NCBI RefSeq assembly: GCF_041435335.1
Contig: NZ_CP108430.1
Location: forward strand, 8,342,001-8,406,000
Length of the DNA stretch: 64,000 bases
Direction: 5' to 3'
From: Streptomyces sp. NBC_01283
GTDB taxonomy: Bacteria; Actinomycetota; Actinomycetes; Streptomycetales; Streptomycetaceae
The notes beneath the pieces were generated by a model that saw only the letters and a program-made list of their open reading frames with translations, was not told where the DNA came from and ran no database searches. Below are positions 33,963 to 41,374 of this stretch, one piece after another (position 1 is the first letter of the stretch; each line of letters opens with the position of its first letter). The translations under genes and the position numbers were made by a program.

Positions 33963-35164
33963 GGGTCCTTGTCGCGGCCGCCGGGTCGTACGGTGATGTC
34001 GCCCCGTACACCGGGCTCGGTGCTCGGCTGCGCGAGGCCGGGCACGATGTCACCCTGGCCACCCAGGAGTCCTTCGCGCCACTGGTGCGGGGGGCCGGGC
34101 TCGGCTTTCGTCCGTTGCCCGCCGATACCGGCGGCGCGGGCCGCGGCGGAAACCGGCAGCTGATGCGCACGGCAGCCGCGTTCGTGCGGGAGTTGGGCGC
34201 GGGGCTCCTGGAAGCCGCGGAGCCCGGCGCCGACGTGCTGCTGCTCTCGACCACCACGGCGCCCCTGGGCTGGCAGCTCGCCGAGGCGATGGACGTGCCG
34301 GCCCTGGGTGTCTATCTGCAACCCACCCACCCCACACGGGAGTTCGCCCCGGTGGTGAGCGGCGGCAGGTCGCTCGGCGGCCCCGGCAACCGAGCGCTCG
34401 GCCGCTTCGCCTCGCGCATGGCCGACCGTGTCTACGCCGACGCGGTCGCGGACCTGCGGGCACGCCTCTCGCTGCCCCGGGAGAGCGGAGGTGCCGCCCG
34501 GCGGCGACAGGAAACAGCCCGGTGGCCGGTCCTGCACGGGTTCAGCGCCGCCGTCGTGCCCCGGCCCGCGGACTGGCGCGAGGGCCTCGACGTCGTCGGC
34601 AACTGGTGGCCGCACCATGAGCCGGACACCCCGCTGCCCGCCTCCTTCGAAGACTTCCTGCGGGCCGGGCCGCCGCCCGTCTTCATCGGATTCGGCAGCA
34701 TGGCCGCGGGGGACGGCGCGCGGCTGAGCGAGTTGGCCGTGTCCGCGCTGCGCAGGGCCGGGCTGCGGGGAGTCCTCCAGGAAGGACGGTCCGGGCTGAT
34801 GGCGCGCGGCGACGACATCCTCACCGTGGACGAGGTGCCCCACGCGCTCCTCTTCCCGCGGATGGCCGCCGTGGTCCACCACGCGGGCGCCGGGACCACC
34901 GCCGCGGCGTTGCGGGCCGGGGTGCCCGCGATTCCCGTGCCCGTCATGGCGGACCAGCCCTTCTGGGCATCGCGCATCGCCGCTCTCGGCGCGGCCACCG
35001 CGCCCGTCCCGTTCAAGGAGCTCACGGCGGAGCGCCTCGCCGAACAGATCCGGCGTGCGGTGAGTGAGCCCACGTACCGGAAGGCCGCCGGTGCCGTCGC
35101 CCGCCGGATGGGGGCGGAGGACGGCGCCGGTCAGGTCGTCAAGGCGGTCGAGGAGCTCTGCTGA
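33959..35164 (+). CDS. UDP-glycosyltransferase (macrolide/antibiotic glycosyltransferase type)
   Basis: The 401-residue protein is a GT1/GT28-type transferase: GDVAPYTGLGARLREAGHDV at the start for acceptor binding in the N-terminal fold, IGFGSMA in the middle, and the donor-binding VVHHAGAGTTAAALRAGVP motif near residue 305. Homologues add sugars to macrolides, glycopeptides or rhamnolipid-type molecules. Its ATG overlaps the stop codon of the TipA-like gene, so drug sensing would raise its level. I infer drug inactivation by glycosylation; the acceptor is unknown. Confidence 0.9.
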   Translation: MRVLVAAAGSYGDVAPYTGLGARLREAGHDVTLATQESFAPLVRGAGLGFRPLPADTGGAGRGGNRQLMRTAAAFVRELGAGLLEAAEPGADVLLLSTTTAPLGWQLAEAMDVPALGVYLQPTHPTREFAPVVSGGRSLGGPGNRALGRFASRMADRVYADAVADLRARLSLPRESGGAARRRQETARWPVLHGFSAAVVPRPADWREGLDVVGNWWPHHEPDTPLPASFEDFLRAGPPPVFIGFGSMAAGDGARLSELAVSALRRAGLRGVLQEGRSGLMARGDDILTVDEVPHALLFPRMAAVVHHAGAGTTAAALRAGVPAIPVPVMADQPFWASRIAALGAATAPVPFKELTAERLAEQIRRAVSEPTYRKAAGAVARRMGAEDGAGQVVKAVEELC

Positions 35165-35178
35165 ACGGCGCCCCGGCG

Positions 35179-35319
35179 CTACCCCACCGTCACCTCCCCG
35201 CCCACCACCACGACCTCGGCCTTCGTCTCCGGGATGTCCTCGGGATGTACGTTGCAGGGGCGCCCCGAGGCGACCGGTACGTAGCCCGAGCGGCCGAACG
35301 GGCAGGTCGTGAAGGTCAT
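35179..35319 (-). CDS. small 46-residue protein with two cysteines
   Basis: The reading frame from the ATG at 35319 to the TAG at 35179 has over 90 percent G or C at third positions, as in true genes here. The protein has two cysteines about 15 residues apart (TTCPFG and GRPCN) and an alternating valine tail. No ribosome site is visible, so the message may be leaderless. It is divergent from the 96-residue protein gene 30 bp away. I recognise no family. Confidence 0.5.
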   Translation of the reverse strand: MTFTTCPFGRSGYVPVASGRPCNVHPEDIPETKAEVVVVGGEVTVG

Positions 35320-35349
35320 GACGGAGCCGCGGCGTGGAAGCCTGCACCC

Positions 35350-35640
35350 ATGACCGAAAGTGCGTACCTCTATATGGCGAACCCTCGGATCACGGTCCTT
35401 GGCGTCAACCCCGGCCGACCGCCCTTCCGCATCGTGGAGCTCGACGGCGAGGTGGTCGGCGAGGCCAGGGAACTCGTCGACGTCCTGGAGGTGGCCGCTC
35501 AGGCGGGTCTCGTCGTGCACGACGTGGACGACCCGGATCTGGTGCGCTGGGTGGGCGGCGACAAGTTCACCTGGAAGCCGAAGGAAGCGACGGATCCCGC
35601 GCAAGCGACGGATCAGAAGCGATCGACGGGGCCGGAGTAG
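35350..35640 (+). CDS. conserved hypothetical protein (96 residues)
   Basis: The protein has a YMANPRITVLGVNPGRPPFR opening and alternating acidic and hydrophobic residues. I recognise no characterised domain. Its last seven codons run into the first of four 21-bp repeats, and the stop codon TAG is part of the repeat unit. A GGAAG sequence precedes the ATG. Confidence 0.7.
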   Translation: MTESAYLYMANPRITVLGVNPGRPPFRIVELDGEVVGEARELVDVLEVAAQAGLVVHDVDDPDLVRWVGGDKFTWKPKEATDPAQATDQKRSTGPE

Positions 35641-35720
35641 CTCCAGGACTCCAAGGAGTAGCTCCAGGACTCCAAGGAGTAGCTCCAGGACTCTGGAGTA
35701 GCTCCAGGACTCTAAGGAGT
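35634..35720. repeat. 21-bp tandem repeats, four copies
   Basis: The unit GGAGTAGCTCCAGGACTCCAA occurs at 35634-35654 and 35655-35675, then a 19-bp copy (35676-35694), then another 21-bp copy (35695-35715) with one change, then GGAGT. Each unit can fold as GGAGT/ACTCC. The array holds the stop codon of the 96-residue protein gene and the stop of the 89-residue protein gene (at 35712). Confidence 0.9.
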
Positions 35721-35981
35721 GGACGGAGCCGAACCAGCCGAGGCGGGGCACGCCCGGGGATCGGGGCGGTCGGGCTCGAGGTCGTAGATCCTGTTCAGGA
35801 GCTCGGCCTCGTTGCCCGTCAGGCCCGCGCGGCGCAGCGCTTCGTCCGCCTCCGCCATGGGCCCGGCGAGCAGCGAGGCCGCCGCGGCCGGCGAGGGACC
35901 GGACAGTGCGGCACGTGCGGTGTGCAGCAGCCGCAAGCAGGCCTGGGCGGCGGCCAGTTCCGGGGTCGGCGTGCTGGTCAT
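35712..35981 (-). CDS. conserved small hypothetical protein (89 residues)
   Basis: The helical, alanine-rich protein starts MTSTPTPELAAAQACLRLL and carries one cysteine. GAGGAG sits 9 nt upstream of the ATG at 35981, a strong signal, and the reading frame has GC-biased third positions. I recognise no family with known function. It is convergent with the 96-residue protein gene and their ends share the 21-bp repeat array. Confidence 0.7.
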   Translation of the reverse strand: MTSTPTPELAAAQACLRLLHTARAALSGPSPAAAASLLAGPMAEADEALRRAGLTGNEAELLNRIYDLEPDRPDPRACPASAGSAPSTP

Positions 35982-36069
35982 GTCGAGAGCTCCTCTGCGC
36001 GGGGTCGGAAGGACCGGTGGCTGGCACCGGTGGACCCTCCACTCTTGCGCACGGGTCTGACAATCGGCC

Positions 36070-37551
36070 CTAGGCGGCCCTGGCGCGGCGGGTGAGCCGT
36101 AGCGTGAGGCCCTCCGGCATGAGCGTGAGGCGCTCGACGACCCGCAGCCGGTAGCCGGGGTCGGCGTGCAGGTCGTAGCGGCGCAGGAGCAGCCCGAGGA
36201 CCAACGTCGCCTCGTGCAGCGCGAACTGACGGCCGATGCAGGCCCGCGCGCCCGTGCCGAACGGCTTGAAGACATGCGCGGGCCGCGCCCGTACGGCCGC
36301 GGGGGTGAACCGGTCGGGGTCGAACTCCTCGGGCCGCTCGCCCCACGCCGCCGGATCGCGGTGCAGCAGCGTGGCGAGGACGAGCGCCCAGGCACCCTCG
36401 CGCATCGGGTGCTCACCGCCGATCGTCGTGTCGTGCAGGGCCTGGCGCGAGAAGCCGGGCGCGGTCGGCCACAGCCGCAGCGACTCGTCCAGGACACGCC
36501 GCAGATAACGGAGCTTGGCGACCTGCTCGTACGCGGGCTCCTGCGCGTCACCCCAGACTTCGTCGACCTCCGCCTGGGCGCGGGCCAGGACTTCGGGGGA
36601 GCGCGCGAGGTAGTGCAGTGCGAACGACAGGGCGCCCGACGTCGTCTCGTGCCCGGCGACCAGGAAGGTGATGACCTGCCGGCGGATGTTCTCGGCGGAG
36701 AGCCGCTCGCCGGTCTCCGGGTGTGAGACCTCCAGCATCCGGTCGAGCAGATCGCCGTCGCCGGGACCCGGCGCGGCGCGGCGGGCCGCGACCACGTCGT
36801 CGACGGTGCGGTTGAGATACGCCATGTCGGCGGCGTTGCGCCGGGTGGCTCCGCGCAGCAGCAGCGGGGCGAGCCCGGGCGGCACGACGTTGCGGCGCTG
36901 GGCGTAGGAGAGAGTGCCGACCATGGCCGACACGAAGGGATGCGGCCGGGACCGCTCGAAGGAGCCGAAGTCGTGGCCGAAGCCGGTGCGGGCGATCGTC
37001 TCCAGGGTCAGCTTCGTCATGTCGCCGGGCACGTCCACGGAGCGCCCCGCGGTCTCACTCGCGTCCCAGCGGTCGGTCAGCTGCCGGGCCACGTCCAGCA
37101 TCAGCGGGTGGTAGCCGGCCATCGCGTCCCGGCTGAAGCCCGGGGCGAGGATGTCGTGCGCGAGCTGCCAGTTGGGCTCGTGGTTGTACGCGGTGAACAG
37201 GCCGTCTCCGGCCACCGGCCGCAGGTTCGCGACGCCCAGGCCCACATGCTTGGCGAACCGTGATTCGTCGGCCAGTTCGGCCGCGAGCGCGGCGCCCCAG
37301 ACGAAGACGATCTCCTTGCCGAACGCCTTGCGGCGGAAGATGGGCCCCAGGCTGCCGCCGATCCGCATCGAATCCTGTACGGGCGTCCGCACATGGGCGC
37401 CGAGGATGTCGCCGATCAGGGGCAGACGGCGCGGCGGATGCGGGATGAGGTCGAGGCGCGGCCAGCCGAGCTCGGCGCTGCGGAACCCCTTGGGGGGCGG
37501 GGCGCCCTCCGTCACCTGCGATGCCTGGGACACCTGCGCCATGTGTGCCAT
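36070..37551 (-). CDS. cytochrome P450, CYP102-like haem domain without reductase
   Basis: The 493-residue protein is long for a bacterial P450 and begins PPPKGFRSAELGWPRLDLIPHPPRRLPLIGD in the manner of CYP102 haem domains. It has AGHETTSG (oxygen-binding helix), ESLRLWP (ExxR) and FKPFGTGARACIGRQ with haem-ligand cysteine C438. CYP102 family members hydroxylate fatty acids and are normally fused to a flavoprotein reductase. That half is absent, so separate ferredoxin or flavodoxin partners must serve it. It is divergent from a TetR gene with a shared inverted repeat. Confidence 0.93.
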   Translation of the reverse strand: MAHMAQVSQASQVTEGAPPPKGFRSAELGWPRLDLIPHPPRRLPLIGDILGAHVRTPVQDSMRIGGSLGPIFRRKAFGKEIVFVWGAALAAELADESRFAKHVGLGVANLRPVAGDGLFTAYNHEPNWQLAHDILAPGFSRDAMAGYHPLMLDVARQLTDRWDASETAGRSVDVPGDMTKLTLETIARTGFGHDFGSFERSRPHPFVSAMVGTLSYAQRRNVVPPGLAPLLLRGATRRNAADMAYLNRTVDDVVAARRAAPGPGDGDLLDRMLEVSHPETGERLSAENIRRQVITFLVAGHETTSGALSFALHYLARSPEVLARAQAEVDEVWGDAQEPAYEQVAKLRYLRRVLDESLRLWPTAPGFSRQALHDTTIGGEHPMREGAWALVLATLLHRDPAAWGERPEEFDPDRFTPAAVRARPAHVFKPFGTGARACIGRQFALHEATLVLGLLLRRYDLHADPGYRLRVVERLTLMPEGLTLRLTRRARAA

Positions 37552-37589
37552 CTCCCTTGTGCCGCAGACCCGTTGAGCCTGTTGTACGT

Positions 37590-37631
37590 GGATTCAATAA
37601 GGGATCCCAGTCTGGTCCCGCTATTGAATCC
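37590..37631. promoter_or_regulatory. inverted-repeat operator between P450 and tetR
   Basis: GGATTCAATA (37590-37599) and TATTGAATCC (37622-37631) are perfect 10-bp arms 22 bp apart in the 100-bp divergent region. The right arm ends 20 nt before the tetR start. It is the likely binding site of the TetR protein and would control both genes. Confidence 0.7.
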
Positions 37632-37651
37632 GCGTCAAGTAAAGTGCGCTC

Positions 37652-38263
37652 ATGGCCGCGAACCCGCAGGAACGTACGCGCCGCAGACTCAGCACGGAGG
37701 AGCGCAGGGAGCAGCTGCTCTCGGCAGGGGCGCGGCTCTTCGCCCAGAATCCGTACGACGACGTGTGGGTCGAGCGGGTGGCGGAGATCGCCGGGGTGTC
37801 GCGCGGCCTGCTGTACCACTATTTCCCGACCAAGAGCGACTTCTTCGCCGCCGTGGTGCAGCGCGAGAGCCGTCGCATGCTGCGGCTGACGGCGGCCGTC
37901 CCCGGGGTCCCGGTCCGCGACCAGATCGGTACGGGGCTCGACACGTTCCTCGCGTACGTCGAGTCGCACGCCGAAGGCTTCCGTGCCTTCCACCGGGCGG
38001 AGGAGACGGGGGACGCCACGGTCCGCAGGATCTACCGCGAAGGCCTCGCGGCCCACGAGGACCAGATCCTGGCCGCCCTCGCCGCGGACCCCGGAACGGC
38101 GACCACTCCGCACGAACTGCCCACCCTGCGGCTGGCCGTGCGCGGCTGGCTCGCCTTCATGGTGACCGTCTGCCTGGAGTGGCTGGACGAGCCGGAACTG
38201 CCGCGCGAGCAGGTGCGGGACCTGTGCGCGCGGGCATTGCTCGGTGCGATCGCCCCGGAGTAA
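37652..38263 (+). CDS. TetR-family regulator, divergent from the P450 gene
   Basis: The 203-residue protein has a TetR DNA-binding domain (about 17-60: RVAEIAGVSRGLLYHYFPTK). It is a repressor type that would bind the 10-bp inverted repeat at 37590-37631 and control the CYP102-like gene, perhaps in response to a fatty acid. It is followed 48 nt later by a second TetR gene. Confidence 0.92.
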   Translation: MAANPQERTRRRLSTEERREQLLSAGARLFAQNPYDDVWVERVAEIAGVSRGLLYHYFPTKSDFFAAVVQRESRRMLRLTAAVPGVPVRDQIGTGLDTFLAYVESHAEGFRAFHRAEETGDATVRRIYREGLAAHEDQILAALAADPGTATTPHELPTLRLAVRGWLAFMVTVCLEWLDEPELPREQVRDLCARALLGAIAPE

Positions 38264-38266
38264 CCT

Positions 38267-38284
38267 ACATACATGTCTGTATGT
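38267..38284. promoter_or_regulatory. palindromic operator of the second tetR gene
   Basis: ACATACA-TGTC-TGTATGT is a perfect 7-bp inverted repeat, 4 nt after the stop of the first tetR gene and 27 nt before the second. It is probably the second repressor's own operator. Confidence 0.7.
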
Positions 38285-38310
38285 GAATCCGCCTCTGGGA
38301 CCGCACGGCG

Positions 38311-38955
38311 ATGACGGCAAGCCCGGCGCGTCCTCGCGAGAAGCAGGCGGACCGGCGGGCCCGGACCAGGAGCGCTCTGCTGGAGTCGGCGGCGCGAGGG
38401 TTCTCCACGTACGGATACGGCAACGTGGCGCTCGAACGGGTGGCGGCGGAGGCGGGCTACACCCGTGGCGCCCTCTACCACCTGTTCGCCAACAAGGAAG
38501 ACCTGGCGCTCGCCGTGGTGCGGTGGGTCGAGGAGACCTGGAACGCCGAGGTCGGCGCGCCTGCGGACGAGGAGCCCGACCCCGTCGCGGCGCTCCTGGC
38601 GATGGCGCGGGGGCACGCCGTGTACTGCCGCCGTGACGTGGCCAGGGTGATGAGGGCGCTGTCCGTCGAGTTCGCCGGACAGGATCACGCGGTCGGCCAT
38701 GCGCTCGCCGGAGTCATCGACCGGCTCACCACCCGGTGCGTCGACCGGATCGCCGCAGGGCGCGAGAGCGGCGCCATCCCCCCGGGACCGCCGCCGCGGG
38801 AGGTCGCGCTCGCCTACATCGGCACCCTCGAAGGCCTGGTGAGCAGTGTCGCCGGACACGCTCCCCATGACGTCGTACTCGTGGAGAGGGCGATGCGGGG
38901 CCTGTTGGGCCTGCCGCAAGGAGATCCAGGAACGAAGCCGGCTGTTCAGGAATGA
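38311..38955 (+). CDS. TetR-family regulator (AcrR-like)
   Basis: The 214-residue protein has a TetR helix-turn-helix (about 30-65: ALERVAAEAGYTRGALYHLF) and the usual C-terminal dimer and ligand region. The palindrome at 38267-38284 lies directly upstream. It is followed by the DUF2867 gene, which it may control. Its last codons run into three 20-bp imperfect repeats. Confidence 0.92.
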   Translation: MTASPARPREKQADRRARTRSALLESAARGFSTYGYGNVALERVAAEAGYTRGALYHLFANKEDLALAVVRWVEETWNAEVGAPADEEPDPVAALLAMARGHAVYCRRDVARVMRALSVEFAGQDHAVGHALAGVIDRLTTRCVDRIAAGRESGAIPPGPPPREVALAYIGTLEGLVSSVAGHAPHDVVLVERAMRGLLGLPQGDPGTKPAVQE

Positions 38956-38980
38956 AACCGGAGGTTCAGGAATGAAGCTG
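38927..38980. repeat. three 20-bp imperfect repeats around the DUF2867 start
   Basis: CAGGAACGAAGCCGGCTGTT (38927), CAGGAATGAAACCGGAGGTT (38947) and CAGGAATGAAG (38967) are spaced at exactly 20 bp. The copies carry repeated AGGAATGAA, so potential start codons are repeated too: ATG at 38952 and at 38972. Only the last continues into the DUF2867 gene. Confidence 0.75.
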
Positions 38981-39577
38981 CCGAAGAGCGCGCACACGTC
39001 ACGCCCCTGGCGTATCCATGAGATCGCCCCCGACTTCCGGGTGGAGGACGTGTGGGCGCTGCCCACACCGGGCGGCCCCGACGACTTCCCGCGGCTGGTG
39101 GAGCAGACCGTCTCGGGCGACAACTTCCCGGAGGGCGCGCCGCTTCTCGTACGCGTGGTGTGGGCGGCCCGCTGGAAGATCGGCTCGGTGTTCGGCTGGG
39201 ACCGCCCGAAGTCCGGTCTGGGCACGCGGGTGGCCTCGCTCCGGGACCGGCTGTCGGACGAGATGCGCGATGCCCCGAGGGGTCCGGAGTCCGCCGGGTT
39301 CCCGCTCACCCCGGTGTATCTGCTCAAGGACGAGTGGGCGGCGGAGCTGGCCAACGGCACGGTGCACACGATCATGCACCTGGGCTGGGTACCGGACGAA
39401 TCCGGCGGCTACCGCGGCCGGATGACGGTCCTGGTGAAGCCGAACGGCCGGTTCGGCGCCGTCTACATGGCCGCGATCAAGCCGTTCCGCCTGTGGCTCG
39501 TCTACCCGGCGCTGATGCGGGAGATCGAGCGCTCGTGGCGAGCGGGCGCTGCGGGGCAGCCGCCCGTGCACTCGTAG
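38972..39577 (+). CDS. DUF2867-domain protein
   Basis: The 201-residue protein fits the DUF2867 family, small cytoplasmic proteins that often follow NAD(P)-dependent oxidoreductases; its function is unknown. Conserved parts are RIHEIAPDFRVEDVWALPT and the C-terminal YMAAIKPFRLWLVYP stretch. The ATG at 38972 is preceded by GGAGG. It probably forms one unit with the tetR gene. Confidence 0.85.
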   Translation: MKLPKSAHTSRPWRIHEIAPDFRVEDVWALPTPGGPDDFPRLVEQTVSGDNFPEGAPLLVRVVWAARWKIGSVFGWDRPKSGLGTRVASLRDRLSDEMRDAPRGPESAGFPLTPVYLLKDEWAAELANGTVHTIMHLGWVPDESGGYRGRMTVLVKPNGRFGAVYMAAIKPFRLWLVYPALMREIERSWRAGAAGQPPVHS

Positions 39578-39601
39578 GCAGGGCGTTCGGGAGTACCGGA
39601 C

Positions 39602-39793
39602 TCAGGCCGCCATAGCGAGCGGTCGTGACACCGCCACCACCCGTCCGTCCGGCAGGATTTCGCCGGTGTCGTCGAAGACGATGGTGCCGTTGCACAGCAG
39701 GCTCCAGCCCTGTTCGGGGTGGGCGGACAGGATCAGGGCGGCCAGGTGGTCGGCGCTGTCGGCGGGCGGGCAAGGGGGCTGGTGGGCGCACAT
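39602..39793 (-). CDS. DUF5999-family small protein
   Basis: The 63-residue protein reads MCAHQPPCPPADSADHLAA and later EQGWSLLCNGTIVFDDTGE, which match a small family common in Streptomyces (DUF5999), with an N-terminal CxHxxxC that could bind a metal. Its role is unknown. It has its own promoter region, since about 180 bp separate it from the PucR gene. Confidence 0.85.
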   Translation of the reverse strand: MCAHQPPCPPADSADHLAALILSAHPEQGWSLLCNGTIVFDDTGEILPDGRVVAVSRPLAMAA

Positions 39794-39976
39794 GGTCGTA
39801 CCTCCGGGTGGGGGTCGCGAACCTTGTGCGCGGCCCGGTGTGTCTCGGTTTCCCTTTGTATGAGTTCTGACCCCACCAAGGGCGCCAACTCATCGCTCGC
39901 AGAGCGTACTTGTGACCTCGTGCGAGAAGGAAACCGGCCCGGAGGCGCGCGAGCCGTGTGCTACGTGACGCGGGCG

Positions 39977-41236
39977 TCACTCGGCGGCGGGCCGCAGGCT
40001 CAACGCGTGCAGCGCCAGCTGCATCTCGAACTGCGCCACCGGATCGTGCAGCCGGTCGCCGAACACCTCGTCCAGCTGCCGCAGGCGGTAGCGGACCGTC
40101 TGCGGATGCACGGCGAGGCGTGTGGCGACCTCGCTCGCGTTGTGCCCGCACCGCAGCCAGCACAGCAGGGTCTCGGCGAGGCGCTCACGCTGCGGTGAGC
40201 GCACCTCCTGAAGGGGCAGCAGATGGCGCTGCGCGAGCGCGTCGATCAGTGCCTCGTCCTGGAAGAGCAGCAACGTCGCCAGGTGGTCGGCGCAGTGCAG
40301 CAGGCCCGCGCGGGGCAGGATGCCGCGCCGGGACAGGCTCAGGGCGTCCAGCGCCCAGCGCAGCGAACGCGCGCCCTCGTGCAGGGCGACCGTGGGCCCG
40401 ATCACCGCACGCAGGCCCTGTAACGCGGCGGCGATCGAGCGGGCCCTGCCCGGACCCTCCGGGTCGGGCACCACGATGCAGCCGGGCTGCTCGGAGAAGC
40501 GGGCGAGGAACTCCGGCGGCACGATGGGGCTGACGGTCTCCGGGGTGAGGACGTGGTCGATGACGACGACGGCCACCTCGCGCGGGATGGGCCATTGGGC
40601 GGCCTGGGCGAGATCGGCGATGGCTTCCGCCGACGCGGGAGGATCGGCGGTCAACAGGTCGATGAGGCGCGCGCGGCGCTGCTGCAGCTCGCCCGCCGCG
40701 TGCAGCCGGGCCTCGGTGTAGCCCGCCGTTGTCGCCGCGGCCATCTCGTCCAGGTGCACGAACAGCGCCTCGCCGAAGGCGGCAAGCACGGTGTGCGGCA
40801 ACAGGTCGGCGTCGACGAGGGCGTTGACCCGGCGCCAGGTGACGCGCGCGCCGAGGCGCAGTGCCGACTGGAAGGAGTCGAGGCTGCGGCCCTCGTCCGC
40901 CTCGCCCCTGCCGATGTTCTGGTAGGTGGCCTTCACCGACTCCCAGTCGGTGTCGGGGTGGGCCATGCGGGCCAGGAACCCCTCAAGGGCCTGCTCCACA
41001 CCGCGGTTCACGACATGCATGTACGTGTCGTCCGTCGGCCGGGCGTACTCCGGTATCTCCGTGCGGATCGCCCGCACCACCTCCGACGTGATGTCGTCGA
41101 GGAACGGCCGCACATGGTCGTGGAGGCCCGAGGGGAAGGCCCGGAACGCGGCGTACGACTCCTCTGCCGGGGTGCCCGCGGACGCGGGGGCGCCTGCCGA
41201 GGGTATGCCGGCGGGCGGCGTCGAACCGTTCACCAT
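39977..41236 (-). CDS. PucR/CdaR-type transcriptional regulator
   Basis: The 419-residue protein has a sensor N-terminal half (helical, with RPFLDDITSEVV) and a C-terminal PucR-type helix-turn-helix (HNASEVATRLAVHPQTVRYRL, about 370-390). A TTA leucine codon at 40421-40423 (L272) ties its translation to the bldA tRNA. The neighbouring gene on the same strand, upstream, encodes an exported lipase, which may be its target. The lipase gene ends in a strong terminator between them. Confidence 0.9.
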   Translation of the reverse strand: MVNGSTPPAGIPSAGAPASAGTPAEESYAAFRAFPSGLHDHVRPFLDDITSEVVRAIRTEIPEYARPTDDTYMHVVNRGVEQALEGFLARMAHPDTDWESVKATYQNIGRGEADEGRSLDSFQSALRLGARVTWRRVNALVDADLLPHTVLAAFGEALFVHLDEMAAATTAGYTEARLHAAGELQQRRARLIDLLTADPPASAEAIADLAQAAQWPIPREVAVVVIDHVLTPETVSPIVPPEFLARFSEQPGCIVVPDPEGPGRARSIAAALQGLRAVIGPTVALHEGARSLRWALDALSLSRRGILPRAGLLHCADHLATLLLFQDEALIDALAQRHLLPLQEVRSPQRERLAETLLCWLRCGHNASEVATRLAVHPQTVRYRLRQLDEVFGDRLHDPVAQFEMQLALHALSLRPAAE

Positions 41237-41326
41237 GGGGTGCTCCCTCTGCGCGCGGGGGACAAAGGTTTGGTGAAGATACCGTCACGGGTCCGTGGCG
41301 GCCCACCGAGGACGGACAGACATGAT

Positions 41327-41360
41327 GCTGCCTCCTGTCACCCGCGTGACAAGAGGCAGC
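41327..41360 (-). terminator. terminator hairpin after the lipase gene
   Basis: GCTGCCTCCTGTCAC (41327-41341) pairs with GTGACAAGAGGCAGC (41346-41360) with one mismatch over a 4-nt CCGC loop, giving a very stable stem. It lies about 15 nt beyond the lipase stop and separates it from the PucR gene. Confidence 0.8.
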
Positions 41361-41374
41361 GAGTGCGAAACAAC

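Noticed and set aside
35634..35720. A CRISPR array
   Set aside because: The 21-bp units are directly adjacent with no spacers and no cas genes are present.
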